From the NCBI GenBank assembly GCA_019636285.1, contig JAHBXV010000001.1:248001-312000 (forward strand): a stretch of DNA of 64,000 nucleotides. Direction: 5' to 3'. Shown here one piece after another: positions 16,934 to 25,357 of the stretch (within the stretch, counting starts at the first letter, position 1; every line of letters begins with the position of its first letter). Both the position numbers and the translations under genes were made by a program. The notes under the pieces are model-generated. The model searched no databases. It worked only from the letters and a program-made list of their open reading frames with translations, and had not been told where the DNA came from. Source of the stretch: Planctomycetaceae bacterium. Lineage in GTDB: Bacteria > Planctomycetota > Planctomycetia > Planctomycetales > Planctomycetaceae.

Positions 16934-18490
16934 ATGGCAACTGCATCCGCTGAGATTTCCGCGCTCACCGCTGCTGCTTTCCGCACGCCCGAAAAGTTCG
17001 TCGAGTTCTGCCGCAACGGCGGCATGCCACTGGGCGGAATCATCGACGGCGAACAGGTCGCTGGCTCGATGAATGCGACCTTTCAGACGGTCGATCCCGG
17101 CTCGCAGGAAGTGCTCGCAACCGTCTGTGAAATGGGCGAAGCCGAAGTCGCGCGGGCCGTCGCCGCCGCGCAGCGGGCATTCGATGGCGATGGCGGCAGC
17201 AGTTGGCGAAACGCCGACGTCGAAGAACGGATCGAACTGGTCCAACGCCTCGTCGAACTCTGCGAGCGCGATCGCGATGTTCTGCTGGCGTGCGAAATCC
17301 GCGATGGCGGCAAGGTCTCGGAACTTGCCGAGGGAGACTTCCAGCAGATTCGCGGATGTGCCGAGTATTTCATGGGTGTCGCCCGGCGCATTGCCATGGG
17401 GGACAGCCCCTCCGTGCAGGTGGCTGATGGCGTGAATGCCTTCACCTACCGTGAACCGTGGGGCGTCGTCGCCGGCATCATTCCCTGGAACTACCCGATC
17501 GTCCTGACGTCGTGGTTCATGTTCCCGGCTCTCCTGTCGGGCAACACGATTCTCATTAAGCCCGCCGAAGATACGCCTCTCTCCGCCCTCTACCTCGGCA
17601 AGCTTGCTCAAGAAGCCGGCTTCCCGCCCGGTGTCATTAACATTCTGCCGGGGCGGGGAGAAATCACCGGCCACTGCATCGCCGAGCATCCCGGCGTCCG
17701 CTTCATTTCCTTCACGGGTTCGCCCGGCGTCGGTCAGGCTATTCTGCGGACTTGCGACCGCCACGGAACCCGCATGAAGCGGGAAATGGGCGGCAACGGG
17801 GCCGCGATTGTTCTCGGCGATGCCGATCCGGCGGTCGTCGCGCGTCTCATTGGCCGTTATGCCAACCAGCACTATGGCCAGACCTGCTGCACCATTCACC
17901 GGATCTTTGTCGATCGCAAGATCGCCGATGACTTCATCGACGCGGAGACCGAGTTCTTTAAGAATCTCAAGATCGGCTATCAAGCCGATTCCGGAACGCA
18001 GGTCGGTGCGGTCATCAACCCGACTCAGCGCCACCGGATTCTGCAGGCCCAGCAAGAGACGATTGCCCGCGGAGCCAAGCCCATCCTGCCGGGGGGCGAA
18101 GCCTCGGTCTCGGGCAAGAATGGTTACTATGTGAAACCAGCTCTGTTCCGCACGGAACCGGGCCTGACCGTCAACCCGCTCGAAGTCTTCCACACCTACG
18201 CGACGATTTGCCCGGTCTCATCCGCCGAGGAAGCGCTGCGACTGGCTAACAGCTCACCGTATGGTCTGGGCTCCAGCGTCTGGACGAAAGACGTCGAACG
18301 CGGTGTGGCCCTCGCCAAGCAGTTCCGCGACGGAACGGGACAGGTCAACTGCCACAACTCGATCGCCTACGGCCTCCCCTATGGCGGGCAGGGAATCTCC
18401 GGCGGCCCCGGCGGCGGCGTGAATTGCGAAGAGACCTTCCTCGACTACACGCAGGTCAAAGCGGTCTACGTCTCCGAGTATCCCGGCTAG
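16934..18490 (+). CDS. NAD(P)-dependent aldehyde dehydrogenase
   Basis: 518 residues from the ATG at 16934 with AGGA upstream; a GTG at 16910 is a weaker alternative. Motifs: VVAGIIPWNYPIVLTSW (cofactor-binding loop), FTGSPGVGQAIL, KREMGGNGAAIVLGDADP (general base Glu), and the nucleophile in HYGQTCCTIHRIF (C318 aligning with the catalytic Cys). It resembles betaine-aldehyde or retinal-type ALDHs. The gene converges with the biosynthetic cluster at 18605-24825, separated by a hairpin. It might oxidise an aldehyde of that pathway, but it is on the other strand and may be independent. Confidence 0.9.
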   Translation: MATASAEISALTAAAFRTPEKFVEFCRNGGMPLGGIIDGEQVAGSMNATFQTVDPGSQEVLATVCEMGEAEVARAVAAAQRAFDGDGGSSWRNADVEERIELVQRLVELCERDRDVLLACEIRDGGKVSELAEGDFQQIRGCAEYFMGVARRIAMGDSPSVQVADGVNAFTYREPWGVVAGIIPWNYPIVLTSWFMFPALLSGNTILIKPAEDTPLSALYLGKLAQEAGFPPGVINILPGRGEITGHCIAEHPGVRFISFTGSPGVGQAILRTCDRHGTRMKREMGGNGAAIVLGDADPAVVARLIGRYANQHYGQTCCTIHRIFVDRKIADDFIDAETEFFKNLKIGYQADSGTQVGAVINPTQRHRILQAQQETIARGAKPILPGGEASVSGKNGYYVKPALFRTEPGLTVNPLEVFHTYATICPVSSAEEALRLANSSPYGLGSSVWTKDVERGVALAKQFRDGTGQVNCHNSIAYGLPYGGQGISGGPGGGVNCEETFLDYTQVKAVYVSEYPG

Positions 18491-18524
18491 GCAGCTTCGA
18501 GCGCCTCGCTCAAGCACTCGCGAC

Positions 18525-18567
18525 ACGTCGGGAATGGCCCAGGACAATCCACTGGCCATCCCGACGT
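18525..18567. terminator. Hairpin between convergent genes (probable bidirectional terminator)
   Basis: Left arm ACGTCGGGAATGGCC (18525-18539) and right arm GGCCATCCCGACGT (18554-18567) pair with a single bulged A. It lies in the 114-nt gap between the ends of the aldehyde dehydrogenase and the P450. No T-run is present on either side. Confidence 0.5.
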
Positions 18568-18604
18568 CGGCCGGGTTCCGGTGTTGAAATACGATCGACA
18601 GACT

Positions 18605-20014
18605 TCAGGCGACAGTCGTCCCGAGAAATCGCAGCGGGACTCCGTTGTGCGGCACAACAATAATGCCGCGCAGCCGTGCCAGGGGAGGCGGAGCGCCGCA
18701 CGACTCAAACCGGGCGGCGGCCAGCAGCGTTCCCAGAACGACTCGCAATTCAAACGCTCCGAACGCGGCCCCCACGCAGCGACGGCCTCCCCCTCCGAAT
18801 GGAGCATACTCCCAGGGAGCATATGTTCGCCCCAGGAATCGCTCCGGCCGAAACTCAACCCCGTCCTGCCAGACCTCGGGCGCCGTATGCAACAGCCGTA
18901 GGGAAACCGCGACGTTTTCACCCGGTTGAATCGTCCATCCTCCCAGCGACATCGCCTCTTTGACCTGCCGGACCGACAATTGAATGGGAGGATGAAGCCG
19001 CAGTGCTTCCTGACAGACCGCGTCCAGGTAAGTGAGCTGATTCAGTTGCTGGGGGGTCGGTATGGCCCCGAGCGGGGCGATTTCATCGGATAGCGACTGC
19101 GAGATCTCCGCTCGATGATGAATGAAGTACAAAGCCCACGCCATGGTCGAGGCCGTCGTATCGTGCCCGGCAATCAGCATCGTCCGGAGTTCGTCCCGCA
19201 GTTCGCTGTTGTCGAGTTGCCGCCCTTCCTCATCGCGGGCATGAATCAACTGGCTGAGGATGTCGATCTCAGGCACGGCTTTCGCGCGCTTCGCCTCAAT
19301 CTGAATGTCCAGCAGGCGGTCGAGTTCTTCGCGAGCCTTCAGAAAACGGGTCCACTGACCCAGGCTGGGGATGGAATGCCGGAACATGGGCATCAGCATC
19401 AGAATCGGCGTGTAGGCCTGCAGAAACCGGATGACCGCTGACTCCATCGCAGTCGCCGCGGCCGGCTCCGTCACACCAAAAATCGCGCGGATAATGATGT
19501 GCAGCGTAATCACCTGAGCGAGATGATGCGTCCTGCAAATGGTACCCGGCTCAAGCCGCCTGAGTGCTTCGAGGGTGATCTCCTGCATCAGGTCCCCGAA
19601 GAGCTCCATGCGATCGCGTCGAAAGGCTGGCAGCACCAGGCCGCGCGAACGACGATGTGTCTCGCCGGAATTCAGCACGATCGAGTGCTGCCCAAAAACG
19701 GGCTCCAACGGCTGGCCGCGTGGAGCATCGAACGCATGCACGGGCTGCTGATAAATCTGCCGGACTTCCTCCGGAATTCCCGTCAGCAATGTCGGATCGA
19801 CTCCTGGCAGCCACAGCCAGAAATTTCCACCGAGACGCGCCCGCTGCCGTTCGAGAAACCCTTCCGGATCGCGCGCCAGCCCAACCGCGCCGCGCAGCCG
19901 GCTGGCAGCAATTCCCGCGAGCGCGGGCCATGACCGTGGACCTCGCTCGCGCCACCGAGTGGCGCGAACATCGCCTGTTCCGTTTGGTGGTTCCGTGAGA
20001 GAGACAGTTGCCAT
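18605..20014 (-). CDS. Cytochrome P450
   Basis: 469 residues from the ATG at 20014. The I-helix oxygen motif AGHDTTAS, the ExxR of CQEALRLHPP, and the heme loop PFGGGGRRCVGAAFG (Cys ligand C413) are all intact. The order and length suit a class I bacterial P450 needing a separate ferredoxin and reductase; none is encoded nearby. It is last in the minus-strand biosynthetic run, 31 nt after the O-methyltransferase, and probably hydroxylates or couples the product. Substrate cannot be deduced. Confidence 0.92.
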   Translation of the reverse strand: MATVSLTEPPNGTGDVRATRWRERGPRSWPALAGIAASRLRGAVGLARDPEGFLERQRARLGGNFWLWLPGVDPTLLTGIPEEVRQIYQQPVHAFDAPRGQPLEPVFGQHSIVLNSGETHRRSRGLVLPAFRRDRMELFGDLMQEITLEALRRLEPGTICRTHHLAQVITLHIIIRAIFGVTEPAAATAMESAVIRFLQAYTPILMLMPMFRHSIPSLGQWTRFLKAREELDRLLDIQIEAKRAKAVPEIDILSQLIHARDEEGRQLDNSELRDELRTMLIAGHDTTASTMAWALYFIHHRAEISQSLSDEIAPLGAIPTPQQLNQLTYLDAVCQEALRLHPPIQLSVRQVKEAMSLGGWTIQPGENVAVSLRLLHTAPEVWQDGVEFRPERFLGRTYAPWEYAPFGGGGRRCVGAAFGAFELRVVLGTLLAAARFESCGAPPPLARLRGIIVVPHNGVPLRFLGTTVA

Positions 20015-20045
20015 GGCCCGAAAGATTCCCTCGTCGACAAGCCGT

Positions 20046-21194
20046 CTACCGGGGAAGCACGCGCCGGGAGGGCTTATTTCCGTACACCATCGTGGTGGGT
20101 CCAATCACATGACGATGGCGGACGTCGACAAAACCAGCCTCTTCAAACCAGCGACGACACGACGCAATCGGAGCCTCGAACCCGTCGCGGGTTTCCAGCA
20201 TGATGTTCAAACTTGAAAGCATCCCCACCATGTTCGTGCGGGCATCATCGATCATGGCGTCATACACAATCAGCGCACCCCCTTCCGGCAGTGCGTCGAA
20301 TGCTTTGCCGATCAATTCGCGACGTTTCGCTTCGCCGTACCCGTGCAGCAGGTGCCCCATGGTGATGACATCCGCCGTCGGGAACGGCCCGACGTTCATA
20401 TCACCCGGAACAAACCGTAGACGGTCGGACAGGCCAAAGGACGCAACATACTTCTCATAAATTGGCTGAACGGGTGCCAAGTCGTAGCTGAGCCCCGTCA
20501 CATGAGGATGCGTCATGGCGACGCGAACCGACAGCGCCCCCTGGGCTCCGCCAATATCCGCGAACGTCTGGTAGTTCTTCCACGGAAACAGCGACGCGAT
20601 CAGGATCGTCTCGCCCGTGGAAATCCCCGTCATGCCCGAGAGAAACCGCTCGAGTTCAACGGGGTTCTGGTACAGCGTCGAAAAGAACTCGTTCTGCCCC
20701 TGCTCTTCGATGGCGGCGGGTTCGCCGGTCTTGAGCAGGTGCCCCAGTTGATTCCACAGGGCGTACAGCCGCGTGCTCGACAGTTCCATCAGCCCGCCAA
20801 TGTAACTCGGCTGATTGCGATCGAGAAACAACCCCGCCGCCTGCGAATTGCGATAGCAGCCCGCCCGATCGCGCTTGAGCAGCCGCATCGCGACAAGCGC
20901 GTCGAGGAAAACAGTCGCGGCCCGCTCATGCCAGCCAAACTTCTGGCGAAGTTGCTCCGCCGTCATCCGCCCTTTCGCCAATTCCGTGAAGACTCCCGCT
21001 TCGACGGCGGTCAGCACCACCCGCGACTGCCAGAACGACATCCCAAGGTGCAGAATGTCCTGGGGATCGATGAACTGACGCACGGCTGTTCCCAGAACCG
21101 GGTTCTGCAGAATCCGCATCAGCCGCCGCTCGCGACGCAGATCAAGCCTCTCGGACTCGGGTTTCGGAGGAGCCGGGTTGAGCGTGGTTGACAT
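20046..21194 (-). CDS. SAM-dependent O-methyltransferase (Methyltransf_2 / CrtF-like)
   Basis: 382 residues from the ATG at 21194 (GAGAG 8 nt upstream). An N-terminal winged-helix dimerisation region (FWQSRVVLTAVEAGVFTEL, MTAEQLRQKFGWHERA) precedes the SAM fold: FADIGGAQGALSVRVAM (motif I), FVPGDMNVGPFPTADVI, and MGHLLHGYGEAKRRELI (catalytic region). This is the layout of small-molecule O-methyltransferases such as tetracenomycin or hydroxyneurosporene methyltransferases. It lies between the ThDP enzyme (48 nt) and the P450 (31 nt), implying methylation of a hydroxyl on the cluster's product. Confidence 0.88.
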   Translation of the reverse strand: MSTTLNPAPPKPESERLDLRRERRLMRILQNPVLGTAVRQFIDPQDILHLGMSFWQSRVVLTAVEAGVFTELAKGRMTAEQLRQKFGWHERAATVFLDALVAMRLLKRDRAGCYRNSQAAGLFLDRNQPSYIGGLMELSSTRLYALWNQLGHLLKTGEPAAIEEQGQNEFFSTLYQNPVELERFLSGMTGISTGETILIASLFPWKNYQTFADIGGAQGALSVRVAMTHPHVTGLSYDLAPVQPIYEKYVASFGLSDRLRFVPGDMNVGPFPTADVITMGHLLHGYGEAKRRELIGKAFDALPEGGALIVYDAMIDDARTNMVGMLSSLNIMLETRDGFEAPIASCRRWFEEAGFVDVRHRHVIGPTTMVYGNKPSRRVLPR

Positions 21195-21242
21195 CGGAAA
21201 AACTCTCACTTTGTTCGTGGAACATGCCTCGCGGCGTGAATG

Positions 21243-23093
21243 TCAGGACTGCCAGATCGTCGGGCCGGATTCCGTCTTCCGGCTTTCACCGACGCGGTAG
21301 GTTTCGGCATCATTCGGCAGGAACGGAGTGAACGGCGGAATCTCCTCGCGGCCGAGCATCAGTTCCAGAACTCCAGGCCCTTCCGAAAACGCCTGGTCGT
21401 ACTCGTGCAGCGCGTCGGTCAGTTCAAAGGGGCTGGCCACCGTCCGCGTCCAGAGAACGGCTTCGGGATCCAGTCCGCGAGCCACGCCGGCAGCCGAGAA
21501 TGGCGGATACTGCGAGCACTCGATTCGCCCCTCGAAGTAGAGTTGCTGACGAGTCACGCACATGCCGTGCATGCCATTGTTGAAGACGACGTAGAGAATC
21601 GGCAGCCGATATTCGATCGCCGTGTGAATCTCCATTCCCTGCATCAGGTACGCGCCGTCGCCACACAGCACAACTGTCCGCGCCCCGGCGGCTGAACCCA
21701 ATTGCGCCCCAACCGCTGCCGCGATGGCATATCCCATTCCTCCCATCCCCAGCGCGATCGTCGCTGTCACGTCGGAAGGGATTCGCAGGGCATGCAGCCC
21801 CGCCGCCGCGCAATTCCCGGCATCGAACAACACGTGTCCGCGCGACGGAAGATACGACTGAAGGATTTCAACGGCCGTGCTTTGAAGCAGTTCGTTCGCT
21901 GCGACCGCCACGGAAGCCCGGGAATGCGGCGCGCGAAACGGTTTTTCGTCCGACTCGCCGTTTTCGGTCGCGGCACGCCGGGAACTGGTCCGAATGGGAG
22001 CGGCCAGCCGGGGAACATATCGTTCGACGGGCCGTTCAATGGGCTCGCGCTGCCGGAACGTGCGCGTCCGCAACATCTCCAGCATCTCTTCAAACACGTG
22101 CCCCGCATCGCCGGGAACCAGCACATCGGGCGCCTTCGGCCATAGGTTCTGATCCACGTCGATCCCGACAACCGCGAGCGAAATCTGCTCCAACGACGCC
22201 GCGATCGGGTGTCGCGTCATCACGTCCAGCGACGTCCCCACCGCGACCAGAAGATCCGCCTCCTCCGCCAGATACCGATGCGCTGACGGTTCTCCCGCGA
22301 CGCCGATCAGCCCCAGGTAAAGCGGATCCGTGTTCGGAAACGCCCCCTTGCTCGAAAGGGTGGTGCAGACGGGAATATTCGCGGCGCGCGCGAACTGGAC
22401 CGCCGCCCCCCCGTGGTGGCTACGTTCAACCCCTGCCCCGAACAAGAACACTGGTGCATCGGCGGCCATCACATATTCATACAGCCGCTCGATATCGCGG
22501 TTCGCCGCCAGCGCCGGTTGCACGCATTCCCTCAGCGGGCGATCGAGATCCCCGGGACGGGCATCGACCGGTTGATCGTAAAGATCGCGAGGAATCAGCA
22601 GCACCGACGGGCCCGGACGACCCGACATCGCCACGCGCACAGCCTGACGAAGCGCCGGCCAGAACTCCGCTGGATCCGTGATCTTCACGCAGAATTTTGA
22701 AATGCTCGACCAGAGACGAACGCCATCCACTGTCCCAGGATTTCCGGACGAATCCTGAAACGCGCCACGCCCCTCGAGGGTTCTGGGCGGCTGACCCACG
22801 ATGGCCAGTACCGGAACGCCATCGGCGAACGATTCGGCCACCCCGACGGCCAGGTTCATCATGCCGCCGCCCGACGTGGCACAGCAGACACCCAAGGTCT
22901 TATGCACGCGCGCCCGGCAGTCGGCCATGAACGACGCGCCGATCTCGCTCTTGGCGAGCACCGATTTCAGCCGCCCCTGCCCCAGCCGATGGATCGAGTC
23001 GTGCAGGTGCTCAATATTGGCACCGCTTACGCCGAAGACGTAGCGCAGTTCCCAGTCCCGTAAGAGCGTCGTCAACTCGTCCACGAGTTTCAT
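21243..23093 (-). CDS. Thiamine-diphosphate-dependent enzyme (acetolactate synthase/benzoylformate decarboxylase-like)
   Basis: 616 residues with the three ThDP-enzyme domains. The N-terminal domain carries the activating Glu (E50 in AKSEIGASFMADCRA), the middle domain reads APVFLFGAGVERSHHG, and the C-terminal domain has the ThDP motif GDGAYLMQGMEIH ending in VVFNNGMHG. A charged Arg/Ser-rich linker (around residues 365-395) between the middle and C-terminal domains is longer than usual. Such enzymes form or break C-C bonds through an acyl anion. Placed between a KAS III-like enzyme and an O-methyltransferase, it probably builds an alpha-hydroxy-ketone-type intermediate rather than branched amino acids. 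That role is inferred. Confidence 0.85.
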   Translation of the reverse strand: MKLVDELTTLLRDWELRYVFGVSGANIEHLHDSIHRLGQGRLKSVLAKSEIGASFMADCRARVHKTLGVCCATSGGGMMNLAVGVAESFADGVPVLAIVGQPPRTLEGRGAFQDSSGNPGTVDGVRLWSSISKFCVKITDPAEFWPALRQAVRVAMSGRPGPSVLLIPRDLYDQPVDARPGDLDRPLRECVQPALAANRDIERLYEYVMAADAPVFLFGAGVERSHHGGAAVQFARAANIPVCTTLSSKGAFPNTDPLYLGLIGVAGEPSAHRYLAEEADLLVAVGTSLDVMTRHPIAASLEQISLAVVGIDVDQNLWPKAPDVLVPGDAGHVFEEMLEMLRTRTFRQREPIERPVERYVPRLAAPIRTSSRRAATENGESDEKPFRAPHSRASVAVAANELLQSTAVEILQSYLPSRGHVLFDAGNCAAAGLHALRIPSDVTATIALGMGGMGYAIAAAVGAQLGSAAGARTVVLCGDGAYLMQGMEIHTAIEYRLPILYVVFNNGMHGMCVTRQQLYFEGRIECSQYPPFSAAGVARGLDPEAVLWTRTVASPFELTDALHEYDQAFSEGPGVLELMLGREEIPPFTPFLPNDAETYRVGESRKTESGPTIWQS

Positions 23094-23161
23094 CGTTCGT
23101 CTGTTCTACGGTTCCAACCGAATTGAAATCCCTGGATACGCCTGCACGTAGAAGGCCGAGG

Positions 23162-24184
23162 TTATGCGGCGACATTCTCTCCTGCTCGCCAGTGCACCAC
23201 TGCTGCTGCCGCGTAATCACCCGCATGAGAAAATCCGCCGAGCAGCAGCCAGTCTTTTGGCTTCAGCTGACCCGTGGAAACCGCTTCCTCCAGGCAGATT
23301 GGAAGCGCCGCACCGAACAGGTTGCCGTGTCGCTCGAACGTCTGCACATGGCGACTCGCCGGAAGCTGGAGCGCCTCGCGCCAATTCCGCAGAAAGAGCC
23401 GGTTCGGTTGATTGGTGATGAGCGTCCCGACCCGGTCAACCGGCACCTCAGCCTGTTGGCATGCGGCTTTCAGAACATCGGGCACGATCCGATTGGCGCG
23501 ATTGGTAATCACCGCGATCTTGGTTTCGTTGAAGTCGACATAGCCGGCTCGCTCGCTTGGCTCCCACCAGCAACTGCCGTCGTCCCGGACAATGCTCATG
23601 TCGTCCGCGTATTCGCCGTAGTTTCGCACGATGATCGACCGAACCGGCGACTCCGCGTTCGCCACCACGTAACCCACGCCGCAGCCATCGCCCGGAATGC
23701 GTGCCTGCTTGCGAACCCGGTTTTCGCCCTGCGAAAACAACCGCCCCCCCGCGTTCTGCACATTGCAGAGCAAGGCCGACTGATAGCCGTGCGTTGTCAT
23801 CAACGAACGGACCAGGTCCAGCATCACCACGAACGAGACGCAACCGCCGTTATGCAGATCGAAAACGGCCTTCGGCTTCAGCCCCAGGGCATTGGCCAGT
23901 GACGCTCCGCAACCCATGAAGGGCATGTCGGGAACCGTGACATTCGTGAGCAGCACGTCCACGTCGCGTGCCAGGTTCAAATTGAGCTGATCCGCCAACT
24001 TGCCGGAGGCCCGACGAATCATCTCGACCGCCGTCTCACTGGGACCGACATGATGCCGCTGCTTCACCCCGCGAAACATGAGCGGAACATCCCCTTCGCG
24101 TTCTCCCTCCGCGAGAAAGAATTCGTTCGTCACGATTCGTTCCGGCATATAGCTTGCCGCCCCGACCAGACTGATGACCGTCAT
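23162..24184 (-). CDS. 3-oxoacyl-ACP synthase III-like enzyme with altered catalytic triad
   Basis: 340 residues. The thiolase fold is clear: ISLVGAASYMPERIVTN at the start, catalytic Cys C115 in DLHNGGCVSFVVML, and GNLFGAALP with Asn N288. The His of the usual PHQAN motif is replaced: the segment reads TLITNQPNRLF, putting N258 at the His position. Since His and Asn together drive decarboxylation of malonyl-ACP, a C-N-N triad suggests acyl transfer without decarboxylation. The start overlaps the SRPBCC gene's stop by four bases (ATGA). The ThDP gene follows after 68 nt. Fold certain, chemistry inferred. Confidence 0.85.
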   Translation of the reverse strand: MTVISLVGAASYMPERIVTNEFFLAEGEREGDVPLMFRGVKQRHHVGPSETAVEMIRRASGKLADQLNLNLARDVDVLLTNVTVPDMPFMGCGASLANALGLKPKAVFDLHNGGCVSFVVMLDLVRSLMTTHGYQSALLCNVQNAGGRLFSQGENRVRKQARIPGDGCGVGYVVANAESPVRSIIVRNYGEYADDMSIVRDDGSCWWEPSERAGYVDFNETKIAVITNRANRIVPDVLKAACQQAEVPVDRVGTLITNQPNRLFLRNWREALQLPASRHVQTFERHGNLFGAALPICLEEAVSTGQLKPKDWLLLGGFSHAGDYAAAAVVHWRAGENVAA

Positions 24185-24825
24185 TGCGGTCCTCCCAGCG
24201 TCATCGGCAGCTCCGACCGGTGACGGTATTCGAGAATCTGTTTCAGGTTCTCCAGTTCAATCGCATGGCCCGCATAGAAGAACGGCCACATGTCCCCGAC
24301 CCACACCTTACGACCCGGCGGGCCTTTCTCAGGGAACGGATTGTTGAGGTAATATGGATGCCGGCAATTGGTCCAGAGAATGACGCAACCCGGCTTCTTG
24401 AAGACGAGTTGCGCGGGAACAACCCGCATCAGGTAAATCATCCACAACTCGTCCCCCTGGTCCCACGAGCAATGGAAGTCGACCGTTCCCGCCTGTTCGT
24501 TGGATTCAACTCGTGTGAAGATCTTCGTTTGTCCGCCGATCTTATCGGTGGCAATCACCATTCCCGTTTCGTCGGGCAACGTGAAGTCCCGGAGACTATA
24601 AGTCCACTCCTGCAGCGTATAGACGTCGGCCAGATACTCGAACGCCTTATCAGGCGGACAATCGACGTAGGTCTCGACCGTGCAGAATTCCCCGTACACT
24701 TCGTCATGGGGATAGACCGCATGAGTCATCTCCATGGCGAGCGCCGTCATGTCTTCCTTCGAACAGTTTTCGATGCGATGAACGCCGGGCAGCGCGTCAA
24801 TCTCCGAACAGACCGAAACTGACAT
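24181..24825 (-). CDS. SRPBCC (START-like) family protein, possible cyclase or binding protein
   Basis: 214 residues. VETYVDCPPDKAFEYLADV and the following YTLQEWTYSLRDF are the beginning of a SRPBCC/START helix-grip fold, continued by FHCSWDQGDELWMIYLMRVV. The C-terminal third (VGDMWPFFYAGHAIELENL) extends past the usual domain. SRPBCC proteins in polyketide-like clusters act as aromatases, cyclases or ligand carriers. It is first in the minus-strand cluster and overlaps the KAS III gene, so the two proteins are probably made in equal amounts. Specific role unknown. Confidence 0.75.
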   Translation of the reverse strand: MSVSVCSEIDALPGVHRIENCSKEDMTALAMEMTHAVYPHDEVYGEFCTVETYVDCPPDKAFEYLADVYTLQEWTYSLRDFTLPDETGMVIATDKIGGQTKIFTRVESNEQAGTVDFHCSWDQGDELWMIYLMRVVPAQLVFKKPGCVILWTNCRHPYYLNNPFPEKGPPGRKVWVGDMWPFFYAGHAIELENLKQILEYRHRSELPMTLGGPQ

Positions 24826-25357
24826 GACGGGCCTTCTCTCGAACAGGACTCTCTTGGAGGGCTTCCGGCGAGAGGGAAGAGTTTGCTCTCGGAAACTCGT
24901 ACAGACTCGCCGTCGACATCGAAACGATCACGGCAAACAACAAGCACTTCTCGGAGCAGCGAGTTCGACTAATTACTCCGCGCACGACAATTGTTCAATT
25001 GCCTTGCGCCGAAATTCTTGAGAACTCGAACAAACTTCATCGGGTGCAGGCGCCCACTTAACGCCGCTTCTCAAAACGACTCGTAGGCGAAATCGCTAGC
25101 CCTTACGTGATTTCGCGTACAGAATTCATAGCAGATTCCCGGCGGCTAACTGGTATAAACACCACCACCGCTCGGCAACGCGACGTATTTGCCCAGGAAA
25201 TGGGCACGACTGACTGCAGGACTTCTAGCTGCAAAGGCGACAGACGCTGCATCCGCCACGTGCCGGCAATCGCGCGTCCGACAATAGCGGTCGGATTTCG
25301 AATGATGGGAACACAAGGCTTCCCGTATCTCGTCGGGTCGCTTGATGACTCCCCCGA
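24826..25357. other. Gene-free region upstream of the biosynthetic cluster
   Basis: 532 nt with no convincing reading frame on either strand; small open frames lack family motifs. Relatively AT-rich around 24940-25010, where a promoter for the minus-strand cluster is proposed. Nothing else recognised. Confidence 0.6.
24970..24998 (-). promoter_or_regulatory. Candidate sigma-70 promoter for the biosynthetic cluster
   Basis: On the minus strand, TTGAAC (24998-24993) and TAATTA (24975-24970) are separated by exactly 17 nt. This would start transcription near 24963 and leave a leader of about 140 nt before the SRPBCC start. It is the best -35/-10 pair seen in the gap; planctomycete promoters often diverge from this consensus. 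Confidence 0.35.

Noticed and set aside
16904-18193. 429-codon open frame antisense to the aldehyde dehydrogenase
   Set aside because: Opposite a canonical ALDH with intact catalytic motifs; no domain of its own.
21243-23093. ThDP enzyme as ilvB of branched-chain synthesis
   Set aside because: No ilvN or ilvC nearby, it is embedded with P450/O-MT/KAS III genes, and it carries an unusual charged linker.
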